DNA from: Desulfovibrio sp.
Lineage (GTDB): Bacteria; Desulfobacterota; Desulfovibrionia; Desulfovibrionales; Desulfovibrionaceae
NCBI GenBank assembly: GCA_017396005.1
Contig: JAFQNG010000024.1
Location: forward strand, 1 to 33,372
Reading direction: 5' to 3'
DNA length: 33,372 nucleotides
Part shown: in pieces, positions 24,117 through 31,079 of the stretch
Position numbering within the stretch: position 1 is the first letter of the stretch
Layout of the letters: every line of letters starts with the position of its first letter
Position numbers and translations under genes: made by a program
The notes under the pieces: model-generated
Database searches by the model: none
What the model was told of the DNA's origin: nothing
What the model saw: only the letters and a program-made list of their open reading frames with translations

Positions 24117-24647
24117 ATGCCCACGCCTCAGGAAGAATTTCAAAATGCCGTATGGCAGGTGCTTGAAGCAGTAATGTTTGAAAACTGGCTGCGTTTCTAC
24201 TTCATCACGGAAAAACCGGATGCTCCCACAGGGCAGGATGGTGAGACACCACTCTTTCTGGCCATACCCGATAAAGGGATGGAACGCATAGGTGAGCTGT
24301 ATCCGCACCTGCTGGCTCTGGCCCAGGACATGAACGGGCAGGAGCTGAGCTTTCAGGCCTCGCAACGGGCTGTCTGTGCCTTTGTCATGGAACATCTGGA
24401 GGGCAAGAGCATGGCCCAGAACACGGCCGGCACCATTTTCAACTCTAGCACCTTCCAGGTGCAGATGCAGATGTTCAATGCCTGGGTGCAAATGCATGAA
24501 GATCAGCTCGACCAAGGTTTTCTGGAATTCGGCGCATGGCGTAAACTTTTCATGCAGTGGCGGGAAAGCCCTGGTGCAGCTGAACTGGCAGGCAAGCTGG
24601 CCATGTCTGTTTCTGGCGCTGCAGTAAACAACAGCACTGTACAGTAG
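24117..24647 (+). CDS. Conserved hypothetical protein, 176 aa
   Basis: A cytosolic protein of unknown function. The ATG at 24117 has GAGGGAG about 10 nt upstream and a good promoter at 24043-24071. The sequence is mostly amphipathic and helical, rich in Phe, Met, Gln and Trp (FENWLRFYFI near 19-28, an MQMFNAWVQMHEDQLDQGF block near 124-142), and ends in a small-residue tail. No signal peptide, transmembrane segment or metal motif is evident. Its stop is 7 bp before the MnmM-like gene, so both are made from one message; it could act in the same RNA-modification context, but that is a guess. Confidence 0.8.
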   Translation: MPTPQEEFQNAVWQVLEAVMFENWLRFYFITEKPDAPTGQDGETPLFLAIPDKGMERIGELYPHLLALAQDMNGQELSFQASQRAVCAFVMEHLEGKSMAQNTAGTIFNSSTFQVQMQMFNAWVQMHEDQLDQGFLEFGAWRKLFMQWRESPGAAELAGKLAMSVSGAAVNNSTVQ

Positions 24648-24654
24648 GCGAGCC

Positions 24655-25296
24655 TTGCAAACGGCAAGCCATCCCAGCCTGCTGGATCATCTGGCCCATG
24701 CGGCCCTGTACCGGGCCATAACAGCGATGCGACTTTCCCTGCAGGAGACTTCGCCGCTCCTGTTTGTAGACGCAACTTGCGGCAATGGTCACGACAGCCT
24801 CTTCCTGCTGGAGCACGCGCCTGAAGATGCCCTCCTGCTGTGCATGGACGTACAGCAAAAAGCCCTGGCAGCCACCCGGGCACGACTGGAAGCGCACGGT
24901 CTGGCAGACAGAGCGCGCTTCATCCTGCGAGGCCATGAGGACCTGGCCGAAGTACTGCAAATGGAATCCCAGAGGAAACTGACCTGTGTATGCTTCAACC
25001 TCGGCTGGCTGCCGGGTGGCGACAAGCAACTGACCACATCTGCCTCGCATAGCCTCAAGGCGCTGAATGCGACACTGGATTTTCTGGCACCTCAGGGCTG
25101 TATCACGCTGCATTGTTATACAGGCCATGTCGGCGGGCAGGAAGAAGCAGAAGCCCTGGCCTGCAGAGCTGGTCAACTGCCGCCGCGCCGCTGGCGTGTA
25201 CTGCACTGTGCCGATGCAAACCGGCAGGAGCAGGGTGAAAGACTTCTCTTGCTGGAGCGCCTGCCCCTGCGCAGGCCTGTACCCTGCAGCAGCTGA
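24655..25296 (+). CDS. Class I SAM-dependent methyltransferase, MnmM/YtqB (rRNA_methylase) family
   Basis: A 213-aa methyltransferase. Motif I is VDATCGNGHD (38-47), an acidic motif II follows (CMDVQQKA), and the family-specific FNLGWLPGGDK (114-124) matches the NLGYLPGGD signature of YtqB/MnmM. MnmM methylates the 5-aminomethyl group at wobble U34 of some tRNAs; older annotation calls the family putative rRNA methylase. No ATG gives a full protein; TTG at 24655 keeps the conserved LLDHLAHAALYRAI start and has a weak GGCGAG before it. The first ATG (24727) would cut that region. It is co-transcribed with the unknown gene upstream. Confidence 0.82.
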   Translation: MQTASHPSLLDHLAHAALYRAITAMRLSLQETSPLLFVDATCGNGHDSLFLLEHAPEDALLLCMDVQQKALAATRARLEAHGLADRARFILRGHEDLAEVLQMESQRKLTCVCFNLGWLPGGDKQLTTSASHSLKALNATLDFLAPQGCITLHCYTGHVGGQEEAEALACRAGQLPPRRWRVLHCADANRQEQGERLLLLERLPLRRPVPCSS

Positions 25297-25323
25297 ACAA
25301 TGTATGGAAAAATTTTTGAACAC

Positions 25324-25346
25324 TGTTGCAGCTGCATGCAGTAACA
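25324..25346 (+). promoter_or_regulatory. Candidate enhancer-binding-protein site (dyad) upstream of the sigma-54 promoter
   Basis: TGTT (25324-25327) and AACA (25343-25346) are inverted around a perfect CTGCATGCAG palindrome (25332-25341), though the two dyads are not exactly concentric. The site lies about 110-130 bp before the -12 element, where enhancer sites for sigma-54 activators usually sit. The region between is very A+T rich and could bend or bind IHF. Confidence 0.3.
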
Positions 25347-25445
25347 TGGATAAAGAGTAAAAAATATTAAACAAGAGAAAAATAGACCGTAAAAATTTAA
25401 CCTTATATTCCAGCATATTATACTTTTTTGCAGACTGTATATTTT

Positions 25446-25461
25446 TGGCACGGCAGTTGCA
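25446..25461 (+). promoter_or_regulatory. Sigma-54 (RpoN) promoter
   Basis: TGGCAC (25446-25451), 5 bp, TTGCA (25457-25461): an exact match to the -24/-12 consensus, with GG and GC 10 bp apart. Transcription should begin near 25471-25473, about 95 nt before the agmatinase start. Confidence 0.85.
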
Positions 25462-25470
25462 GTAAAAAGA

Positions 25471-25543
25471 GTACCTTCCTTTCTTTTGCTGAACAGTCTC
25501 CTCCAAGATAAACGGTCTGCACCTCAGGCAGACCGTTTGTTTT
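25471..25543 (+). ncRNA. Putative ~72-nt small RNA or attenuated leader under sigma-54 control
   Basis: Bounded by the expected start of the sigma-54 promoter and an intrinsic terminator (stem 25510-25520 with 25528-25538, then GTTTT). The 5' half is a pyrimidine-rich single strand with TCTCCTCC (25497-25504), complementary to Shine-Dalgarno sequences. It contains no start codon with a ribosome site. It may be a free-standing trans-acting RNA, or the leader of agmatinase-panB from which some transcripts read through. Confidence 0.45.
25510..25543 (+). terminator. Intrinsic terminator between the sigma-54 promoter and the agmatinase gene
   Basis: AAACGGTCTGC (25510-25520) pairs perfectly with GCAGACCGTTT (25528-25538), loop of 7, followed by GTTTT. 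It stands 24 bp before the agmatinase start codon and 214 bp after the methyltransferase stop. Confidence 0.8.
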
Positions 25544-25566
25544 AGGAAATATGGAGGGGAGACGCC

Positions 25567-26448
25567 ATGAGCGTAGAATGTTTTCTGGCTTCTGAGTATG
25601 ACCCCGCCCAGCCAGATACCGCAGGTTTTCATATCATACCCGTACCTCTTGAACGCAGTGTCTCGTACGGAAACGGTGCGAGCCGTGGGCCGGCGGCCAT
25701 ACTCAAGGCCTCGCAGCAACTGGAGGCATGGGAAAGCGGACTTGCACCGGGCAAGTCAGGATTTTATACCGCCCCCGTGCTGGACTGTTCCGGTCCAGCA
25801 GAGGCTGTAATGGAGCGTATAGAAAATGCTGTTTCGCATGCTCTGACCTGTGGAGCTGTGCCCGTCCTGCTGGGCGGAGAACACAGCGTAAGTCTGGGTG
25901 CCTTACGAGCTCTGGCCAAGGCCGCAAAATCTTCAGGCGAGACTTTCGGCGTTGTGCAGTTTGATGCTCATGCAGACCTGCGCGCAGCATACGAAGGCGA
26001 CATTTACTCTCATGCCAGCGTCATGCACAGGGCCGTGGCCGATTTGGATCTGCCCCTGGTACAGTTCGCCGTGCGCGACTTCAGCCAGGAAGAGGCTGCA
26101 GTACGCCAGACATACGGTGTGACGCATTACGATGCCTATTTTCTGAGCCGGGTAGGCCTGCCAGAACAAGCCCTGCCTGATGGCTTCCCCCACCGCATTT
26201 ACATCACCTTCGACGTGGACGGTTTTGACGCTTCACTGATGCCGGCTACCGGTACACCTTCGCCTGGTGGTCTTTCATGGCGCGAAGCACAGTTCATCCT
26301 TGAACGCTGCGTACAGGGCCGTGAAGTCATCGGCTTGGACGTGGTGGAACTGGCCCCCATAGAGGGCCTGCACCATGCGGATTTTACTGCCGCCAAGCTG
26401 ACCCATTTGCTCATGGGCCTGGCCTGGCAAAGCCGGAGTGCCCTATGA
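25567..26448 (+). CDS. speB: Agmatinase (ureohydrolase family)
   Basis: A 293-aa binuclear manganese enzyme, expected to hydrolyse agmatine to putrescine and urea. Metal ligands are all in place: His106 (GGEHS, 103-107), Asp133, His135 and Asp137 (DAHADLR), Asp216 and Asp218 (DVDGFD). TGTPSPGG and the VVELAP segment are also present. GGAGG at 25553-25557 fixes ATG 25567. The region is complementary to TCTCCTCC in the leader. The length and the YSHASVMHRA segment favour agmatinase over arginase, but guanidinobutyrase-like activity is not excluded. The ATGA overlap with panB indicates an operon. Confidence 0.88.
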   Translation: MSVECFLASEYDPAQPDTAGFHIIPVPLERSVSYGNGASRGPAAILKASQQLEAWESGLAPGKSGFYTAPVLDCSGPAEAVMERIENAVSHALTCGAVPVLLGGEHSVSLGALRALAKAAKSSGETFGVVQFDAHADLRAAYEGDIYSHASVMHRAVADLDLPLVQFAVRDFSQEEAAVRQTYGVTHYDAYFLSRVGLPEQALPDGFPHRIYITFDVDGFDASLMPATGTPSPGGLSWREAQFILERCVQGREVIGLDVVELAPIEGLHHADFTAAKLTHLLMGLAWQSRSAL

Positions 26449-27275
26449 AAAATACAGTCATAACATTCAGGCAGGCCAAGGGCCAGCGCAAACTGAGCAT
26501 GCTGACGGCCTATGACTACAGTACTGCCAAAATCATGGATCAGTCCGGGGTGGATGCTCTCCTTGTAGGAGATTCTCTGGGTATGGTCATGCTGGGCCAT
26601 CCCGATACCCTCTCAGTAACTGTTGACGACATGGTCCGCCATGCTGCCGCTGTGGCCAGAGCTGCAGCTTCGGCACTGGTCATCTGTGATATGCCCTATC
26701 TCAGCTATCAAATCTCTGTAGCAGACTGCGTTCGTCATGCAGGGCGCCTTGTTACCGAAGGTGGGGCCCAGGCCGTCAAGCTGGAGGGTGGAGCGGATTT
26801 TTCTGCTGAAATACGCGCATTGACACGGGCTTCCATTCCTGTCATGGGGCATCTGGGTCTTACCCCGCAGTCAGTTAACGCCCTGGGGGGTTACAGAGTA
26901 CAGGGCAGGAGCCCGGCAGCAGCACAAAAACTGCTGGATGATGCCCGCGCTGTACAAGAGGCCGGGGCCTTTGCCCTGGTGCTGGAGTGTGTGCCTGCCG
27001 GGCTTGCCGCCCGGGTGACGACCGAACTGGAAATCCCCACCATAGGCATCGGTGCAGGGGCCGCCTGTGATGGGCAGGTGCTGGTCTGGCAGGACATGCT
27101 GGGTCTGTGCGACAGGGCTGCGCCAAAATTCGTCAAACATTTTGGTACAGTAGATACAGCCATGCGCGAGGCGTTCAAAGCCTTTGTTAACGAGGTGCAG
27201 GCCGGAAGCTTCCCGCAGGCAGAGCATTGTTATGCCATAAAGGACGAAGAGGAGATGCTCGGTCATCTGTACTGA
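26445..27275 (+). CDS. panB: 3-methyl-2-oxobutanoate hydroxymethyltransferase
   Basis: A 276-aa decameric enzyme of pantothenate synthesis; it transfers a hydroxymethyl group from methylene-THF to ketoisovalerate. Key residues are visible: metal ligands Asp43 (VGDSLGMV) and Asp82 (CDMPY), Lys112 and Glu114 (KLEGG), GHLGLTPQ (135-142) and the catalytic Glu181 (LECVPA). The length is typical. The start overlaps the agmatinase stop by 4 bp. panC and panD are not in the window. Linking panB to a sigma-54-controlled agmatinase is unusual. Confidence 0.95.
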   Translation: MKNTVITFRQAKGQRKLSMLTAYDYSTAKIMDQSGVDALLVGDSLGMVMLGHPDTLSVTVDDMVRHAAAVARAAASALVICDMPYLSYQISVADCVRHAGRLVTEGGAQAVKLEGGADFSAEIRALTRASIPVMGHLGLTPQSVNALGGYRVQGRSPAAAQKLLDDARAVQEAGAFALVLECVPAGLAARVTTELEIPTIGIGAGAACDGQVLVWQDMLGLCDRAAPKFVKHFGTVDTAMREAFKAFVNEVQAGSFPQAEHCYAIKDEEEMLGHLY

Positions 27276-27307
27276 AATACAGAAGTGACCATTCTCCGGC
27301 GCTGCTC

Positions 27308-27967
27308 TTACGCTTCCAGCGTTCTGATCACGCGGGCAGGTACGCCTGCAGCCAGACAGCGTGGTGGCACATCACGGGTGACAACACTGCCCGCTCCGAC
27401 AACTGCCCCCTCGCCAATTTGTACACCTTTAAGAATAAGGCTGTTCATGCCAATCCAGGCATGGTCGCCGATGCTCACAGGTGCATCATTTTCATAGCCA
27501 GGCTCATGCGCTCGGGCTTCTGGTGGCCAGTGGGCATGAAAATCCGAATCCACAATTGCGCAGTTGGGGGCCAGCAAGACATAGCGTCCGATACTGATGG
27601 TTGTGGAGCGAGCAGTGACGGATGTACCGCTCAACTGTGCACCCTCGGCGATATCGATACATGCACCGGGTCCAAAAACACGAAGGCGTACAGGAGCAGA
27701 CAGCGATGCCGCTGTAGCCCTGCGCCAGGAAGAGATAAGGCTGACGTTGGCTCCGATACTAATACGCCCACCGGGCCAGCGCAGCAGACCCACAGCGCCA
27801 TGAGCCCGAACGCCGGACCCCAGTTCCACACCCAGCAGTCGGGCTTTGCAGGTAAGGCGCACAGTACCCCAGGCCACCCCCCAGCAGCGCATGGCCTCAA
27901 GTGAAGCCCACGAAATAACATTGGCAGGACTGAGACCTCTTTGCAGAGCTTTACGCAGTATATTCAT
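27308..27967 (-). CDS. Hexapeptide-repeat (left-handed beta-helix) acyltransferase
   Basis: A 219-aa protein whose middle and C-terminal parts show the hexapeptide repeats of trimeric acetyltransferases (ISIGANVSLIS, IDIAEGAQLSG, ISIGRYVLLAPNC, VSIGDHAWIGMNSLILKGVQIGEGAVVGAGSVVTRDVP). IVDSDFHAHW resembles the active-site region of maltose/WbbJ-type O-acetyltransferases. ATG 27967 forms an ATGA overlap with the TtuA-like gene; the longer frame upstream lies inside that gene. It is last in a unit that contains a glycosyltransferase, so it may acetylate a surface glycan. The substrate is unknown. Confidence 0.85.
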   Translation of the reverse strand: MNILRKALQRGLSPANVISWASLEAMRCWGVAWGTVRLTCKARLLGVELGSGVRAHGAVGLLRWPGGRISIGANVSLISSWRRATAASLSAPVRLRVFGPGACIDIAEGAQLSGTSVTARSTTISIGRYVLLAPNCAIVDSDFHAHWPPEARAHEPGYENDAPVSIGDHAWIGMNSLILKGVQIGEGAVVGAGSVVTRDVPPRCLAAGVPARVIRTLEA

Positions 27968-28875
27968 GCCTGGGCCGTCCGCAGGGCTGCACGGATGCGG
28001 CACACGCCACATAAATCCCCTGAAGATGTAGGATAACCGCATAACGTACAGGGGTTAAGGGCAATGCCCTCTTCGGCTTCCCGCCGGGCAAAAACCGGGC
28101 GTCCTCGCTTGAGAAAACCCTGATAGAAGTCCAGCTTACGCCCAGGCATGGCAGCCTCAAGACGCTGCAGAAGACCCTTGAGCGTGGTGAAGCTGGCCCC
28201 GGGGCTGTAGGGACAGGGGGCATAATGATGCTCTATACCCATGAGAAAGGCGTAATTGGCTGTCTCAAATTCAGTCAGACGCCAGAGTGGTTTGACCTTG
28301 CGGGCAAAACCCCGCTCACCTGCCAGCATCGGCCCCTGATCCGAAAGATAGGCCGTATCCCAGCGTAGAGTATTACTGAACAGACGAGCTACCTCGTCAT
28401 CCAGATTATGCCCTGTGGCAAGAGCGTCAAAGCCCTCATCCAGGGCCGTCTTATTGAAAAAATGCCGCTTGATTTTTCCGCAGGCCGAGCAGACAGGTCG
28501 GTTGAGCCGTGCCTTGACGGCCGGAATGGGCAGACCTTCGGCTGCCATGTCTCTGACCATAAGCTTGAGGCCGTGTTTGGAGCAAAATCGTTCCACAACA
28601 CCACGCGCCCCCGCCGAAGCACCAGGAATACCCAGGTCGATGTGCAGACCTGTAACATCATAATCCTGTCGAGCAAGCTCCAACATCAGCGCCAATGAAT
28701 CCTTGCCACCGGAAAGAGCCACCAGAATACGCTCTTCACGCGTGAAGAGCTTCTGGCTCTCAATACCCCGCGCCACCTGGCGAGCAAAGAAGTCCTTATA
28801 GCACCGGGCACAAAACCCCGCGTTATGGCTTTTCAGCGCAACCACGGCCGTTGATTTGCAAATTTTACATTTCAT
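27964..28875 (-). CDS. TtuA/Ncs6-type tRNA 2-thiolation enzyme (PP-loop ATPase, TtcA superfamily)
   Basis: A 303-aa sulfur-insertion enzyme that adenylates a tRNA uridine and replaces its oxygen with sulfur. The PP-loop is SGGKDS (55-60). It has an N-terminal zinc finger (Cys3, Cys6, Cys22, Cys25), a C-terminal zinc finger (Cys276, Cys279, Cys289, Cys292), and Cys129, Cys132 and Cys221 for a 4Fe-4S cluster. This five-motif layout and spacing match TtuA, which makes 2-thiouridine at position 54 in thermophiles, and Ncs6, rather than E. coli TtcA. ATG 28875 is chosen because the zinc finger begins there. It overlaps the glycosyltransferase gene by 11 bp. The target tRNA position is unknown here. 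Confidence 0.87.
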   Translation of the reverse strand: MKCKICKSTAVVALKSHNAGFCARCYKDFFARQVARGIESQKLFTREERILVALSGGKDSLALMLELARQDYDVTGLHIDLGIPGASAGARGVVERFCSKHGLKLMVRDMAAEGLPIPAVKARLNRPVCSACGKIKRHFFNKTALDEGFDALATGHNLDDEVARLFSNTLRWDTAYLSDQGPMLAGERGFARKVKPLWRLTEFETANYAFLMGIEHHYAPCPYSPGASFTTLKGLLQRLEAAMPGRKLDFYQGFLKRGRPVFARREAEEGIALNPCTLCGYPTSSGDLCGVCRIRAALRTAQA

Positions 28876-30103
28876 GACTATCCGTGAGGGGCAACGGGGA
28901 CTCTGATGAGGCAGGGCACTGCTGACCTGGTGTAGCGGTCTCAAGCCCCTGCAGCCAATCTTCAAATAACATGCAGGCCTGTGCTGCCATATGGCGCCAG
29001 CCTGTCTGGGAAAAGACAAAATGACTGCGGCGGATGAGCTCTTCACGCAGGTCTGCCTGCTGCATACAGTCGATCATGGCTCTGGCCAAAGCCTGCGCGT
29101 CATTGACTGGCACTAGGGAGGCCGGCCCTTCAGGCCATACCGATGAAGCATGCGGGGCCAGGCGCTCCAGGTGCAGAGAGCTGCGGCTGCATATGACGGG
29201 CAGGCCGGCGGCAAATCCTTGCCAAAGGGTTTCCGGCGCCTCATCAGGAGCACTACCCGGAGCAAGCCATGCATGACAGAAGGAAAGCACCTGGGGTACA
29301 GACTGCTCGTGCAGAAGACAGAGACGGGAAGCTACACCAAGACTGCGAGCTTCGCTCAACACCTCCTGAAAACGCGGGCCTGCCCCCAGCATGCGCACCT
29401 CCCATGCGGGCAGATCTGACCGTTGCCAGAGCGCTGCCATGGCGCGTACCACTGTCTGAGCGCCCGATCGTGGCACCAGACTGTCGTTCATGGCAAAAAC
29501 AAAACGTCCGCCCTCTTCAAACGATATCGATGGCGCAAAGCCCTCACTGTCGATGCCTGGCTGCAAAGCAATCAAGGCGGCATTCAGGCGGGCGTACTCT
29601 TCCTGGCAGACCGCCCCCTCCCAAGCTTGCCGCAGGCGTTCACGCACATAACTGGAACCATAAAGAATACGCGATGCTGACAGCATCTCCCGACTGCAAC
29701 AGGCAGTTTCAGCTGGAGGGCGTAAAAAAAAAGCATGGGCCAGCAAAGTAGTGCCGGGCCTGCGCATACGAAACACCCAGTAGCCCAGACGCATGGCCTC
29801 TTCTCCCACAGTCTGCACAAGCAGGCTCCTGTGCCGTCGTTGCCACCGCCACAATCGCACCATCCCCCACAGGCTTCGGCCCCCGCTTACAGCCAGCAAA
29901 GGCAGATTGCGCTCTGCAGCCAGACGATGCAAACGCGAGTTTTGCAGACAAACCAGCATCGGGGCCAGATTACCTCCATCCCGCATGGCCTCGACCATAG
30001 CCAGACTCTGGTCTTCTTCCAGACGGATGCGCCGGGCCTGTGTAGAGCCGGAACCAGGTGCGCTCTCCTGAACCTCTTGCAGTGACAGCAGCAGAATGCG
30101 CAT
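28865..30103 (-). CDS. Glycosyltransferase, GT-B fold (GT4-like)
   Basis: A 412-aa predicted glycosyltransferase. The N-terminal half is acceptor-domain-like (RNLPLLAVSGGRSLWGMVRLWRW). The C-terminal half carries VFAMNDSLVPRSGAQTVVRA, EVRMLGAGPRFQEVLSEA and the SAPDEAPETLWQGFAAGLPVICS segment, where E-x7-G replaces the usual E-x7-E. No transmembrane segment is seen. It overlaps the class IV aminotransferase by 1 bp (TGATG) and the TtuA-like gene by 11 bp. Donor and acceptor are unknown. Confidence in the fold is good, in the activity modest. Confidence 0.78.
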   Translation of the reverse strand: MRILLLSLQEVQESAPGSGSTQARRIRLEEDQSLAMVEAMRDGGNLAPMLVCLQNSRLHRLAAERNLPLLAVSGGRSLWGMVRLWRWQRRHRSLLVQTVGEEAMRLGYWVFRMRRPGTTLLAHAFFLRPPAETACCSREMLSASRILYGSSYVRERLRQAWEGAVCQEEYARLNAALIALQPGIDSEGFAPSISFEEGGRFVFAMNDSLVPRSGAQTVVRAMAALWQRSDLPAWEVRMLGAGPRFQEVLSEARSLGVASRLCLLHEQSVPQVLSFCHAWLAPGSAPDEAPETLWQGFAAGLPVICSRSSLHLERLAPHASSVWPEGPASLVPVNDAQALARAMIDCMQQADLREELIRRSHFVFSQTGWRHMAAQACMLFEDWLQGLETATPGQQCPASSESPLPLTDSHEM

Positions 30104-31071
30104 CAGAAAGGGGTTCCTTCTTCCAGCATCAGGCTCAGCAGTGCATCCTTGAACCAGAGGGCCTCGGGCCCGGGTCTTCCCTGATACGCTCCCTGCCCTA
30201 TCGGTCTGCCGTCAAAATGACTGATACCCACACACAAACTGGAGCTGGTAAAAAGCAGCATTTCACGGGCAGAGGCTATCTCGTCCCGATGGACAGGCCC
30301 CTGTGATACGGGCAGACGATCCTGCGTTCTGGCCAGCCGCAGAGCGGCCAGCATGGTTGTACCTGCCAGAATCCGCTTCGGTTCAGGGCATCGCAGACAG
30401 CCTTCGGCATCCACGATGGCCAAATTGGCAACAGCAGCTTCGCCCATAAAGCCCTGTTCATCAAAACTCACGGCCACATCCAGCCCCCTTGCCGCAGCCT
30501 CGGCGGCCATAAGCACATTAGGGAGATAGTTGGTATTCTTAATACGCGCCAGATATTCCTGCTTGGGAGGAATAGAGCTGCTGAAGGCCGTTAAGCCCCG
30601 GGCATACAGCCCCTCATCAGGCAGATGCGCAGCAAGAGCTACCATATACAGGCCAGACAGGGGGCATTCAGCTGGCGCTACACCGAAGCCACCTGGACCA
30701 CGGCTGAGAAAAACACGCAGGTCGCCATGTTCACGGCCGGAAGCACGGGCTACGTCCAGTATGCGGTCACGCACTGCCTCCCATGAACAGGGGGGGGTGA
30801 TGGTCAGCGCATCAGCTCCTTCACGCAGCCGTGCCATATGAGCATCAAGCGCAAATATACGCCCATATCGATAGCAGATACTTTCAAAAAGCCCATCACC
30901 GCGATGGCAGATATGATCGTCCAGCGGTATAAGCAGCAGACGAGGATCTGTGCTGATGCAGCCCATACGATGATCATAATAGGCCAGTATTTTGTCCGCC
31001 CCCGGCCTAGGAGCGGACAAAAGCGCTTGCAGACAGGTTGCAAAATCCGATGGCTGCACAGCAGATCTCAC
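30103..31071 (-). CDS. Class IV aminotransferase (aminodeoxychorismate lyase / branched-chain or D-amino-acid aminotransferase family)
   Basis: A 322-aa fold-IV PLP enzyme. HRGDGLFESI (56-65) is the N-terminal family signature, Lys178 in LARIKNTNYL is the PLP lysine, and FMGEAAVANLAIV (208-220) holds the conserved Glu and Asn. LAGTTMLAAL binds the cofactor phosphate. PabC (4-amino-4-deoxychorismate lyase) is a plausible role but the sequence does not decide. No good ATG exists near the start; GTG at 31071 keeps the ~50 residues before the signature. It begins 8 bp after asd and is co-transcribed with it. Confidence 0.85.
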   Translation of the reverse strand: MRSAVQPSDFATCLQALLSAPRPGADKILAYYDHRMGCISTDPRLLLIPLDDHICHRGDGLFESICYRYGRIFALDAHMARLREGADALTITPPCSWEAVRDRILDVARASGREHGDLRVFLSRGPGGFGVAPAECPLSGLYMVALAAHLPDEGLYARGLTAFSSSIPPKQEYLARIKNTNYLPNVLMAAEAAARGLDVAVSFDEQGFMGEAAVANLAIVDAEGCLRCPEPKRILAGTTMLAALRLARTQDRLPVSQGPVHRDEIASAREMLLFTSSSLCVGISHFDGRPIGQGAYQGRPGPEALWFKDALLSLMLEEGTPF

Positions 31072-31079
31072 AACCAGGA

